Positions 24,071 through 36,286 of a DNA stretch of 64,000 nucleotides are shown here, one piece after another. The first letter of the stretch is position 1. Every line of letters begins with the position of its first letter. The stretch is from Gautieria morchelliformis. Taxonomy: Eukaryota; Basidiomycota; Agaricomycetes; Gomphales; Gomphaceae. The translations under genes and the position numbers were made by a program. The DNA lies in contig WHVA01000478.1 in assembly GCA_015179125.1 (NCBI GenBank), positions 1 through 64,000 of the forward strand, given 5' to 3'. The notes below the pieces were generated by a model that was not told the origin of the DNA, made no database searches, and saw nothing but the letters and a program-made list of their open reading frames with translations.

Positions 24071-25991
24071 CCCTCCCCCCCTATAGACAACTATAGGGGA
24101 CCAACTACGACTCATAGAGGTCATCCACAATGGAGTCCTCTAGTGTTTTCGATACGATGACATCGTCATCGTACCGGGCTGGTGGAGCACGAGACTCCTC
24201 TGGGGGCACCTCCGCCTCCATGGGGGTGGTTGGGTGAGGCTGTTCTGCTTCACCACTAGCGGTGGTTTCCACTTGGGTGATGGGGCCTGCATTCTCGCGG
24301 AGGATGGCCTCAACGGCCGGATCCTCAGTCTGGGGAGGGGGCCAGAAGCGCGCCAGCTCCTGATTGAGCTGAGCGTGGGTGAGAGGTCACGGCACCGCGG
24401 CCCTCCCGTGGGTGGTCTCGAGGACCTTTTGTTGGCCCTCTCAGGCGGCGGCACTAAATGCCGCGCCGGTGAGGCTGCGTTGAACATAGGAATCAATGCA
24501 CGTTGCTTGCTTGTGAGTGACCCCAGCGTAGCGGGCCAACATTGCGCAATCTTGGCGAGTGGGATGTTGGGGCCAGCTCGGCCCCCCACGGGGTATGGGC
24601 CCGTGATGGAGAGCCACAGGCTGGTGCTCTGCAGTGTCAGGCATTCCCTGGCATCGACGAAGCTTGACCATTGGTCGGTTGAGCCGAACAAGTCGAGAAG
24701 TCTTGACTTGAGAGGCGATGCAACCCCTTTAACATGGGGTGCAAGGGCCTTCAACCACATCCAGACGTCCATATTATCTAGGTTGAAGGTCACGGATGGC
24801 AGACGGGATTCCTTCAGGGTTGTGTATCCAACCCCTTAGGATGGCGGCGATGTCGTGTGGGGTACCACCCGCTATCACGAGACAATCCCTTTTGGGAATG
24901 CGAATGCGTTGTTCGCGCTCGATGCGTTTGAACACGCCGATCATCTCGCGTGTGCGCACGAGTTGCGGCATTTCTTTCACCTGTGCTAGGATCTCGACGA
25001 AGTGTGGGTCATCGAGCGGGCAGATGTCGTACCATTGAGTACGATGCTGCTGGGCCTTCCCTACTGGTCATGGTAGGAGGCCTGTCTCAGAGAATGGTGG
25101 ATCTCCGAGTGGTATGATCATCCCCTCCCCCGGGTAGGGAGGGTGAACTGTCCCCACCGGTGGTGGCAGGACCACGTGGGGCCCAATGTACTGGGCCTCG
25201 ACCTGTGCTACCTGCTGTTGTAGGGCAGGGTCATTGATCGTGTGCGATGGTGACGCCGCCAGGTATGCGCCGATCGCGCTTTCCCTCGCAATGGCTAACC
25301 CATTGACGGTGTTGGGGGTGCCGCGCAATTTCTTGCGCTTCTTTTTCGGCTGCTCTGCCAGCCGCTGTGCCCTCCCCGGGTCGTACGTCTTCCAGATGGA
25401 GGAGTCGGACTCCCATCCATCTGGGATGCCGTACGCAGCGTTGGACGGTGCGCTCTTCCCCTCCATCATTGTCATTGTCGGGGTCGGAGCCGATAATCGG
25501 GATGCTAGCCCCGATGTTGCGCGCGCCAGCAAGGGTGCTGTCGCACGAGGTGATGATGCCCAGCCACTGGGTCTGTGGCTGGGTCATGGCGTGGCCTTTT
25601 TGAGGCTGCGTGGGTGAATGTGAGCTGGAGCTGGGCTGCACTCAGCTGCTGCTCCAGTTCTTTTATTTTGGCACGCTCGGCCTCGAGCGCATCATCGCGG
25701 TCTTCGACCGCGCATTCCAAATCCTTGACCTCCTTCTTGAGGTCATGGATGTCCCGGAGGGCTCCTCCCACACGTCACGTGCGATGCCTCTCGGGAGCCA
25801 TCCCCAGGCCGTGTCGACGGCGTCACCAATGTCTTCGTCCCGCAATTTGACCTTGCGGGTGCCTGTCGTGGCCCTTAGGTGCGCGGCGTAGTCCACACAC
25901 GTGGCACAATCGTTGGGGTGGACAATTGCCAGAGCGTCTTCCCATCCTATGATCATCCAGTGCTCTTGGTTGACTGGAGCTCGTAGGATGT

Positions 25992-28660
25992 TGTCATGAC
26001 GCGTTTACTTCTCATACTCAGCTGCTCGGTTCTTCCATTCCCCACTCCACCTCTGTGTTCGCTCCGATTTCCCTTGCCATGTTCAGCGACCGATCTTCGC
26101 TGTTCGCGCCATTCACCATAGCCACGCCGTCAGAGCACGATCGACGTCTTTGGACCGACTTGGTAGTCATCACTGGGCCTATCACCTCCTCTGCTCAACC
26201 CTCTTTCGATGGTGTCCCCATGATCGGATTGTCATGACTTGTGTGTTTCCTGCACCTTGTTATCCCCATTCCCCCTTTCGCCACTCCTCCTCCATGTTCG
26301 CTCGGCTTCACCCCCCACTTCGACCACTCCTCCCCTATGTCATATCCATTCGCGCTTCCTCGCATTTCGCTGAACAACTATTCGCTGCTCGCATCATTTG
26401 CCAACAGGCATGCCATCAAAACACGATCGACGCCCCCTCCCCGGTATGATGACTTGTCATTACTCCCATCAGGTTCTCGATCCAACCCCTTTGAGTGTTC
26501 ATATGGCTAGGATGTGTTTGCGGGACACCCCTTCTGTAGGTCGTGTGGGATCAACCCTGTAGATGAAGAGTCCGTGCAGGGTAGCATATATGCAGGTCCC
26601 AAGACATGGTTCCGTACATAAGTGCCTTCGCCACCTTTAATCTCCGTCGTTTTGTGTTTCACTCTATTGTATGTTTATTCCATCTATGTTGTATCGTGAC
26701 TGCGCACCCCTATCCAACCCTAACCCGGAATGGCCTCTTTCCTATTCGCTGATACCTTACGAGCATGCGATATAAGTAGTTTACATTTGCATGTATATTC
26801 CCCAGTTCAATTATCATACGTCATCCATCTGGTGCAAACTTGACCTCACTCTGATCATCATCTTGAGCCTTCTCTTGGAGATTTCCATCTTCGACCAGAA
26901 AAGGACTTAGGCATCACTGGTGAGTTCTCATACTTCATCTTCGTTACCCTAGCCTTCGAACTATTTTCTGTGCTGTCGGCGAAGGGATTGTCACTACTTA
27001 GACAGCCCTTCCATGACACCTTGCATGTTACATCGTCAAGTGACATGGGCTATTTCGCTACAACTGTAGATAGGGTGAGCCCTGTTCGGGCAACTGTGTG
27101 GGAACCGTTGCTAATGAAAAGCCTCGCGAAAAAAGGATTAAAATCCCCTGTTTTCCCAGCTGGTAGTAGCTAATACACGTGGCTATTGTTGGGAGAACTC
27201 TATTCAAATATTCCTTGAATTTCCTCTTATTTTTTCGCCATTTAGCTTGGCTTCCCTGGCTCAAAAACTCCTTATTCTGTCAGGCAGAGTTATGAACCCA
27301 CACACGTCCACAACTCTGCCACAGCCGCTCAGTTTCAAACTCCGACCGGAGCTTCCCACGAACTGTAAAGTCGGAGTTGCAGGCACTCAAGCACCTACAA
27401 CTCCAGTACCTTGGCTCAACTCAGCCACTGAGTCTGAATGTGTCCCCTACCGCTTACACAAGCCTGTGCAATTCAAACCCAGCTGGCACATGACTTGCAT
27501 CATAGCAACCATGGCTGTGCAAGGCTGCGTACAAAGTCACACAAAGATGTACAAAGCCAAAACTAGGGTGCAGGTTTGATAAAGCCTATTGGATGAAGGA
27601 TCCTCCAAACGTAACGCTACGACACCAAATAGGCCCCTTGATGTCATAGCGGCTGTGTAGGGCTGTGCAGGGCAGTGCAAGGCTGTGAAAGGCTGTGTAA
27701 GGCTGTGCAAACCAGGGAAGGTGATTGGCTATCTATTTCCAATTTCTTTGCACAAACACGCTGCAATAGTTACGAGGGTGTGTTTCAGCAGTGCAAATAT
27801 TTACTTATGACATCACTTGCCTAATAGATAGAAGAACCCCATTTTACGTAATCCTTGTATTTTACAATATAAAAGGAGGCCATTCTGACCTCCTTGAAGC
27901 ATCATTCTAGCAATCTAACATCTTCTATCCACGTGACCTTGTGTGACTTGCATCTTACTAAGCTGCTAATCCCAGCTAGGGTTATTCACTTACTTTAGTG
28001 TCTAATTCCTTGTTAAGTAGATACTTTTCTGCTTAGCCACCTAGACTAATCCTCTGGGTGTAATTCTACAGAGTGAGTCTGTCAATTGATAGTCTTGCCA
28101 TTCGCACTCCAATACCCGAGATGATCTGATCAGTCGATTTTCCTGATTAGAGACTTTCACAAGTCACTTATAAAACTCGTTCATCCCTCATTTTATTGCT
28201 GTGCGCTGGTAGATTATCAGGGCAGTCCATTTATAAACTCGCCTGCTAAGTACATTCCTTTATATTTTCGAATATGCTTGGACCCCGATAGTGTCCTTGA
28301 ACCTACAGTCTTTTAGTTTATTGTTCAGTGCTGCTAAGAAACGTATTGCCTTCCATCCGTATTAACTTGGACTAGTTTTTATGCGGATTGCAACCAAGGT
28401 ACAAATATTAAATTATTTCCGGAGTTGTGCTGCAGCATTGTTTAATATTCTTTGAGTCTCGTAAACGACATGTTCTGATAGATTGAAGTGTTAGCAATAA
28501 CACCAAAGTCTTGAAGGGTTCCAAAACAGCAACCCTCTTATCTTGTGAACATTTATCGGTTCACCTATTCCCTGAACGGCATACTTATTCGCACAAGTTA
28601 TTCGGGCATTCGCTGTGTTCACTAATACACGATATTAACGCCCAAAAACCAATCTTGACA
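25992..28660 (+). mobile_element. Solo LTR C1 (family of gypsy-3)
   Basis: Begins TGTCATGAC and ends CTTGACA, flanked on both sides by GATGT (25987-25991 and 28661-28665). It matches the gypsy-3 3' LTR at 61831-62859 over its length and contains solo LTR B1. Without B1 it is about 1.23 kb. It is a product of LTR-LTR recombination, inserted in the third ORF of gypsy-1. Confidence 0.9.
27095..28528 (+). mobile_element. Solo LTR B1
   Basis: 1,434 bp, begins TGTGTGGGAACC and ends GGGTTCCAAAACA, flanked by GCAAC duplications (27090-27094, 28529-28533). It carries a TATA-like ACAATATAAAAGG at about 27866 and a short GGCTGTGYA repeat near 27650-27715. No internal coding part of this family is in the window. 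Inserted in solo LTR C1. Confidence 0.9.
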
Positions 28661-28914
28661 GATGTCTGTGGCCCCCTGTCTCGGGGCCATTGTGCACGTC
28701 ATGGACATTGACGGATCAACATCCATCCCATCTTTGGGGGGCATCATCTTTGTGGGTAGATGATGGTGGTTGCTTCCAAGAAGTGATGCGCCCTCAGAAA
28801 GATCCAAGGTGAAATTTTAACCGCACCGTGGCTGGCGCGTCACGTGGTATGCACATGACAGACACGTCTAGCGGCGTCTGGGGAGGTCGCGTGGTTTGCT
28901 CACCCCCCGAAGCT

Positions 28915-29260
28915 CTAGATAGCTATTAGGGCTTCAAGGTCCTTGCAAGACGACATGGGTTCCCATGTCACATCACCTAGGGTCCAGCGGACCTGGAACT
29001 CCAGGTCCGCTGAGTTTATCCATCGATGTGTGATAATCTCGTCGACGAGCCACTCCTCGTCGTCATTCGCTCCAAAGTCATAAAATGACTTGGCCTCACG
29101 ACGAGGGAATAATTCGTTGTTGTTAGCCTCATATCGTCGTATGAGGCTTGAATGAAAGGCCGGCGAAATACGACAGCTTTTCAGCTCGTCGGGAAGTTCA
29201 AGGGTCACCGTCAAGATGTTGTTGTGCGCCTCAACGACGCGGTATGGTCCAATGTATCGT
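28915..29260 (-). pseudogene. Gypsy-1 integrase C-terminus and chromodomain
   Basis: After the GPYRVVEAHNNI block (integrase GPY/F motif) and an SPAFHSSLIRRY linker, the frame reads EEWLVDEIITHRW, then LEFQVRWTLGDVTWEP, a chromodomain as in chromoviruses that steers insertion to heterochromatin. It is the continuation of the integrase frame broken at 37484 by element F. The stop at 28915 ends pol. Confidence 0.88.
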
Positions 29261-31418
29261 GGGACACTGTGGGAAGTAAACCCGTTGCAAACCCGTGGTT
29301 CGGCCCACTGAAATTTCAGTGGCCAAAGCACTGCATCCAGTGGGTCAAACATCGAGTTTCCATGATATACTCATGGGACACATTTCGGTAGTATAGCGCC
29401 CATACCTGTGAGTTTGTTTCAGGTGGCAAATCATTGAGAGTCATTGATCTTAGCATGGACTTTCATTGCTAGTCTCATTGGTATTAAGGTAAAATATCAT
29501 TTAAAAGCAGCGTATTTATCCAGTACAAACCAGTGGTATACTACAGGTGTTCTAGTGCAGTGATCACCAGTGCAGTTGCTGCAGTTCTGCTCCCCCGCCC
29601 TTGTGCTTGCTCTCACACCCACGCTCCCACTCGCGGTCAAGCAGATGGTCACAGACGTTGAATTTGACTTACATCAAGGTAAATAGGTGCACATACCATA
29701 GCTTTCGTTCCGACGGGGGACAGGCATGCACGCGCTGGAGGAGGGACTCCATCGTCTGGAGATGGCCCTCGAGGCTCTCAACGTATCTGGGGGCAGTGAG
29801 CAGAGGGTGGGGACAGGGAGGGGGATGGAGAGGATGCACCCCTTTGGCGGGCCATGTTTTTGGGCAAGGAAAGGGAGTTAAATAAGTTGAATATATTTTG
29901 GGTGAAGGTATACCAAGGTGGCCTCGACATAGGTGCTATGGTAGCTGTACGCGGCGCAGTTGGAGCACTTGCTGCCGAGCGTCATCGCCTGCGGGGGTCA
30001 GCAGGGCATGCTCAGGGTCACACGAACACTGCGCAGGACAGCGCTCACAGCGAACTGCGGGGAAGGGTCAACGGGGCCACGGAAAGGACGGGGGACACAC
30101 TCTGTTTCTGGCGACATGGTGGTGTCGTACATGCGCTGGATGCGGCATCAGGGCTATGACGAAGGAGATAAATGCGCTGGGTAAGAGAAAAACATACACG
30201 GGTCGGTTCCACTTCGTTTGGATTCCGTGTTATTCAGCCTTGTTAGGATACCATGTGCTATTGAAATGGAGTTGGGCTACAATTAGCACATAAACATAAA
30301 ATAATAAAACTGCGAACATTACCAAGCCCAGCAGGAGCTCATGCCAATATAGCACATATATCCTGCTTGAACAATGTCATGCAGGGCTCGCATCCATCCA
30401 CGATGCCACGTTCTGTCAATGACCGTGTGTTTTGGAACCCTTCAAGACTTCGGTGTTATTGCTAACACTTCAATCTATCAGAATGTGTCGTTTACGAGAC
30501 TCAAAGAATGTTAAACAATGCTGCAGCACAACTCCGGAAATAATTTAATATTTGTACCTTGGTTGCAATCCGCATAAAAACTAGTCCAAGTTAATATGGA
30601 TGGAAGGCAATATGTTTCTTAGCAGCACTGAACAATAAACTAAAAGACTGTAGGTTCAAGGACACTATCGGGGTCCAAGCGTATTCGAAAATATAAAGGA
30701 ATGTACTTAGCAGGCGAGTTTATAAATGGACTGCCCTGATAATCTACCAGCACACAGCAATAAAACGAGGGATGAACGAGTTTTAGAAGTGGCTTGTGAA
30801 AGTCTCTAATCAGGAAAATCGACTGATCAGATCGTCTCAGGTATTGGAGTGCAAATGGCAAGACTATCAATTGACAGACTCACTCTGTAGAATTACACCC
30901 GGAGGATTAGTCTAGGTGGCTAAGCAGAAAAGTATCTACTTAACAAGGAATTGGACACTAAAGTAAGTGAATAACCCTAGCTGGGATTAGCAGCTTAGTA
31001 AGATGCAAGTCACATGAGGTCACGTGGATAGAAGATGTTAGATTGCTAGAATGATGCTTCAAGGAGGTCAGAATGGCCTCCTTTTATATTGTAAAATACA
31101 CAGGATTACGTAAAATGGGGTTCTTCTATCTATTAGGCGAGTGATGTCATAAGTACATATTTGCACTGCTGAAACACACCCTCGTAACTATAGTGGCGTG
31201 TTTGTGCAAAGAAATTGGAAATAGATAGCCAATCACCTTCCCAGGTTTGCACAGCCTTACACAGCCTTACACAGCCTTACACAGCCTTGCACTGCCCTGC
31301 ACTGCCCTGCACAGCCCTGCACAGCCGCTATGACATCAAGGGCCTATTTGGTGTCGTAGCGTTGCATTTGGAGGATCCATTCATCCAATAGGCTTTATCA
31401 AACCTGCACCCTAGTTTT

Positions 31419-31560
31419 TGTTGAACTGCACTACAGTAAGCTCAGGCGTTCGGATGGACGTGAACGACTGAGGAAAAGGGACGATAGCGGGGTTCGAACT
31501 GTATATACGGATACGTATGTGGGTTCAGGTGGGTCCTAGTATGACATTGTATCTCCAACA
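31419..31560 (-). repeat. Copia-1 3' LTR (left, shortened)
   Basis: 142 bp. It carries one copy of a 27-bp motif (CAGGCGTTCGGATGG...) that occurs twice in the right LTR, as expected after deletion of 120 bp between the two copies. Confidence 0.92.
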
Positions 31561-31587
31561 CCCCCCTCGATGGAAAGACGGTATAGG

Positions 31588-34500
31588 TCAAGGGTTAGGG
31601 TGGATACCAAGGAGTCTCATGAGTTTGTCGTGAGCAGGTCTGGGTAGCGCTTTCGTGAGGATATTGGCAATCATGGCGGATGTGGGAACATGGTAGAAGT
31701 CGATCTCTTTATTGTGTACGTGCTCTCTAACGTAATGATGCTGAACGTCAAAATGTTTGGATCTAGAGTGATAGGAAGGGTCTTTGATGATGGAGACAGT
31801 GCCCATGTTGTCGCTTTGTATGCGCGTGGGAGAGTCCTGCCTGTGGCCCATCAGATCCAGTAAGTTCCGTAACCAGACAGCCTCTTTCGAGGCATGGCAG
31901 GCGGAGGAGTATTCGGCCTCACAACTGGAGGTCGTCACGGATGACTGCTTCTTGGAGCTCCAGGTGATGGCGCCCACCCCAATAAAGAATGCGTAGCCTG
32001 TGATGGACTTCCTGCGGTCCGTATCAGAGGCATAGTCAGAGTCGGCCAAGCCAGTCAGGGTGATGCGAGCGGATTTTCCCCTGAGGGTGAGGCGATGGGT
32101 GCGGGTGGCGTTCAGGTACGTGAGGACGTGCTTTGCGGCGTTCCAGTGCGGTTCTCCTGGGTTGATGGAGAACTGTGCGAGGCGATTGACGGAGAACGTT
32201 ATGTCCGGTCTCGTGCACATGGAGGCGTACATCATCGAGCCTATGGCGGCCCGGTATGGTACTTTGGACATGGCATTGATCTGATGGGGGGTCGATGGAG
32301 ATTGGTCTGGCAAGAGGTCCTTCGCAGCCACATTGAGGGGCGTCCACACAGGGTAAGCCATGTCCAGATTGAACCGTTTTACGATGCGCTCGATGTATGC
32401 GGTCTGGCTTAGGGATATGGTCCTCGCAGTTCGTTCGCGGGTCACTTCAATGCCTAGCATTCATCGGATATCGCCAAGATCGGTAATGTCGATGTCAGAT
32501 CGTAGGTCACGGACGATGGAGTCCAACTCGGCGTTGCTGCTAGCGGCGGCAGCCATGTCGTCAGTATGTATAATGACGATGGACCTTCCGTATTTGGTGG
32601 AGCGGCTGTACACGCAGTGGTACACAGGGTTGCGAGTGAATCCGTGTGTGACCATTGCTTTGTCTAGGGTCTTATTCCACTGACGGCCCGATTGCTTTAG
32701 CCCATATAGCCCCTTCCGTAGTCGGCAGACATGGTTCTCCATACCCTTGGCGACACTACCCTCGGCCTGTTCCATATAGATCTCTTCGTCGAGAGTGGAG
32801 TGGAGGTAGGCAGTTTTGACGTCGAGTTGGCGTAGCTCCCAGTTCAGGGTGGCGGCGAGGGCCAGGACAACGCGGAAAGATTCAAGTCGAGCAACAGGCG
32901 AGAATGTATCGTGGTAGTCTTGTCCGGCAATCTGAGTGAACCTTTTTGCAACAATGCGGACTTTGAGTTTGGCCATCTTGCCAGACTCGTCGCGTTTGAT
33001 ATGACAGACCGTTTTACTTTTGATGACCCTTTTTCCAGCGGGGACGGAGCTCCGAGGTAGGAGGTCCCACACGTGATGTTTCTTCATGGATTGTAGTTCT
33101 GATTCCATGCCCGATTGCCATGTCGGACCGTTGGGTCCCTTTAGTGCTTCCGTAAATGAGGTAGGGTCGTCCTCCTTGTGTACTATGCCAGCTAGGGCCA
33201 TGTCTTCGACGAAATTGGCTTCGAATTCGGCATTCCTATTGGTGGACCGGGCCAGTCGGGTGGCGATACTGGCCGAAGAGATTTCTGTGACCGCGCGCTC
33301 AGTGCCGCTGGTGTAAGGGAGGTTCCGCATGGCAGCACCTGCTTCAGAGGGTTTGGGGATGCGTGAGGAACGGTGTAGTGGGTTGGCAGCAGCTGTGGGC
33401 TCACGGGGTTCAGGTGTGTCGGGCTCGATCACAGCCTCTTCGACCACATCGTTTGTTGCTCCCCCTTTGGATGTCGCCCTGGTGTCATCCTCTGCAGGTA
33501 GAGCAGGTTCGTCTCTGCTCTCGTTCTCGTCACTCTCGCTCTTCTCACTGTTTCCAACTATAAGTCCCGGGTGTAGAGGGCGAGGGCAGACGTCTTGTGA
33601 TTCGATAAAGGTCACGTTTCGTGAGGTAATGATTTGACCAGTGGTGCGATTGTAGCATTGGTATGCCTTCGAGTTTTGTGAGTAGCCAACTAGCACACAT
33701 TCTATTGAGCGATTGTAGATTTTCGCGACATGTCGGTTCTGTATTAGCACGAATTCTCTGCATCCAATCTCTCTCAGGTGTGAGAGGCCAGGTTTGCGTC
33801 CGGACCAGGCCTCATGTGGGGTCATATCATCAAGAGCTCTGGTGGGTGTGTGGTTTTTTAGGTATACCGCTGTCATCACACACTCACCCAAGAGACTGGG
33901 GCCAAGATTCGCATCAGATCGGATGAAGCGTGCTCTAGACATGATGGTATGGTGACTTCGCTCAACTACCCCGCTCTCGGCAGATGTATACGGAGTGGTG
34001 AATAGGTGTTGGACGCCACGTTCTCGCAGGTAACCCTCATACGGTTTAGAGGTGTATTCCCCCCCATTATCTGTGACGAGTCTCTTAACCGTACAGTTAG
34101 AGTGGCGTTCAACTAGTGACAGCCATTCGGCGAAAGCAGCAGGGGCATCACTCTTTTTTGCGAGAGGGTACGTCCATGTGTATCTGGAGTGGTTGTCTAT
34201 GAAGTTCAACACATAAAGCTTTCCACCGGCAGGTACATCCTCAGGCCCGGTGATGTCAGAGAAGACGGTGTCGAGAATGCTCTTAGCTCTCTCGCCCTCA
34301 CGAACCTTCGGTACGGGCATCTTGGCCTGTTTGCCGAATATACAGTGTTCACAGGTCGGCGGTATAGAGGAGAGGTGGGTGGGCATACCTGTGGCTAAAC
34401 CCTTCTTCGCCATGGCAATGATAGACTGATAGTTGACGTGACCTAGCCGTTTGTGCCAGGTCTCGAGGTTGGAGGGTGCTCTGGTGAGGTTGGCATAGAC

Positions 34501-35904
34501 TTGGGCAGAGGAGGTGGTGGGCATGAGGTATAGGCCCCCGGACGTCCTCGTTCCTTTGAGTACCTCTCTTTTCTCCTGGTCATAGACACGGCACTGGTCT
34601 TTGGAGAAGACCGACATGTAGTTGTCGTCGTCACCGAGCTTCCCAACTGATATCAGCCTGATAGCGGCGTCAGGGACGTAAAGGACATTGCGTAGGGTGA
34701 GGTGGTATCCGCTTATCGTGTTCACTGTGACATCTCCCATGCCAACGGCTTGAGCAACAGACCCATTCATTCCTTTGATGGGATGGGGCACGATTTTCGT
34801 TATTTTCACAAAATCGCTCTTGCATGGTGTACAGTGGACCGATGCTCCAGAGTTGAGGAAGCGTGGGATAGAGTTCATGTCACGTACGTGTGCTAGCCAG
34901 TCAACATTGCACGTAGCTTCACCGTTCATGCACGTGAATGACCAGTTGGAGTCGTAAAGGTGGTCGTCGGGCTGATAGAATGTGGTCGGGCGCGACGGCG
35001 CTGGAAGAATCGCGGAAGGTATTGCGGAGGCAACATTGGCTGAATCGCTCTTATGCTCCCCCACAATGTTGGTGACTGCAGCCAGGGCGGCAGCCTCCTT
35101 CTCTTTCTTTGCGCGAGCGCGAGGACCTCCACCTTCATCGCCGCCGCCAGGGCGCCAGCATTTCTCTTTGGTGTGACCCGGCTTGCTGCAGTTGGAGCAA
35201 GCGACTCTGGGCGGTTTCTTCGCGGTGAGCGTGGCAAGAGCTTCTTCGGCGGCAGAGGCTTGGTTCGCCTGGCGGACCTTGGATGCCTCGAAGCGTAGCC
35301 GGGCTTTGAGGCCGTCGAAGGAGATGCCGTCCTTGGTGGATGTGAGTAGACCTTCCAACTGCTCGTGGATGGGGGTGAAGAAGTCGTGAGAGAGTGCATT
35401 TAGACATATCATGATCATCCAATCATCCTCTTTGATGGCTCCAGCGGCAAACATGTCCTTCAGGGTGTGTTTGAGTGTGAGCAGGGTTACATCGATGTCG
35501 ACGCCAGGGGTAAAGCGAGTAGACAGAGCATGCTTCAATAGAGAGATCTGGTGCATTGGACCGAGGGTAGAGAAGGAATCATGGATCCGGTTCCACACAT
35601 CAGCGGCGGTGGCGCAATTAGATATAATGTCGTGGAGAGAATAATCCATCATAAGCTGGATGGTAAAAACGAGAGTGGTGTTCTTCGCAGACCACAGTGC
35701 TTTCGCAGACATTTGGGAGTCGGGAGGGGGGATCGAGAATGGATCGTTCTTGTCAATATATTTCCAGAGGCCGCTCGTCGCAAGGAGGGCTTTCGCCTCA
35801 CTATCCCAAGAGTCATAGTTTTCTCCGCCCAGGAGTAGCTTCGACATCTTAGGGCGTGCCCAGTTTTCGGGGATGAAAGAGGTGATTGATGACGGAGCAG
35901 GCAT
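31588..35904 (-). pseudogene. Copia-1 gag-pol polyprotein, one internal stop
   Basis: Order from 35904: gag; CCHC knuckle CSNCSKPGHTKEKC (about 35200); protease with FLNSGASVHC, where the catalytic Asp is Asn (codon 34852-34854); integrase with VFSDITGP, LVTDNGGEY and SGVVERSHHTI (the D, D, E set is intact); RT with DVKTAYLHSTL and IIHTDDM; and RNase H with YASDTD, WSSKKQSSV and SSCEAEY. Codon TGA at 32461-32463 replaces an expected Trp (GDIRWMLG in family members), after which the frame stays open to 31588. Total about 1,438 codons. Apart from these two changes it looks whole, so its product would be truncated before the end of RT. Confidence 0.92.
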
Positions 35905-36024
35905 TGTGAGGAGATAAGGAGGCTATGTGCGCCAGGGAAGAGAAAGGACGGTAGGATCCTGAAGAGTTATTGCACGATGGATGCTATAAGAATGTATCAG
36001 TAGTGCAACGGTTGGCCCATAACC

Positions 36025-36286
36025 TGTTGAACTGCACTACAGTAAGCTCAGGCGTTCGGATGGACGTGAACGACTCAGATTATGTTACCTGCACTACAGT
36101 AAGCTACGGTGCAAGTAACAATATCGTAAGTAGGGTACGCTAATGGGTGGAATGGAGTGGCCTTACCTCAGGCGTTCGGATGGACGTGAACGACTGAGGA
36201 AAAGGGACGATAGCAGGGTTCGAACTGTATATACGGACACGTATGTGGGTTCAGGTGGGTCCTAGTATGACATCGTATCTCCAACA
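36025..36286 (-). repeat. Copia-1 5' LTR (right)
   Basis: 262 bp with two copies of the 27-bp motif about 120 bp apart (36047-36073 and 36167-36193 approximately). Outside the indel it differs from the left LTR at about three bases, all transitions. Confidence 0.92.

Larger units (their letters stand above)
24140..28726 (-). pseudogene. Gypsy-1 third ORF (env position), interrupted by LTR C1
   Basis: Coding-like region between the chromodomain stop (28915) and the 3' LTR, about 600 residues. It runs from Met near 28726 (MDVDPSMSMT) to 28661, then resumes at 25991 after removal of solo LTR C1. Visible parts: a domain with WEDALAIVHPNDCATC, VKLRDEDIGDAVDTAW and GIARDVWEE; a coiled coil (DLKKEVKDLECAVE, then KIKELEQQLSAAQ) in a shifted frame at about 25771-25600; a Ser/Pro part with basic signal PKKKRKK (25349-25329); a helical region (CPLDDPHFVEILAQVKEMPQ); and a Trp-rich part (MDVWMWLKALAPH, LDLFGSTDQWSS). 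No signal peptide or membrane segment is seen, so it is not a classical envelope. At least two frameshifts break it. Function unknown; a nuclear accessory protein is a guess from the basic motif. Confidence 0.6.
31419..36286 (-). mobile_element. Copia-1: full-length Ty1/copia retrotransposon
   Basis: LTRs at 31419-31560 (142 bp) and 36025-36286 (262 bp), TGTTG...CAACA ends, flanked by GTTTT on both sides (31414-31418, 36287-36291). The left LTR lacks 120 bp present in the right one. On the coding strand the 5' LTR is followed by GGTTATGGGCC, like the copia half-tRNA initiator Met primer site; a purine run abuts the 3' LTR (31561-31568). One polyprotein is broken by a single stop. It is the innermost and probably youngest insertion in this stack. 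Confidence 0.95.

Noticed and set aside
29854-30293. Plus-strand ORFs of 101 and 131 codons inside element F as transposase
   Set aside because: No catalytic motif is seen, the frames overlap without a clear winner, and composition does not favour coding.
33086-33637. Plus-strand ORFs of about 76-102 codons in copia-1
   Set aside because: They are shadows of the copia-1 polyprotein read on the other strand.
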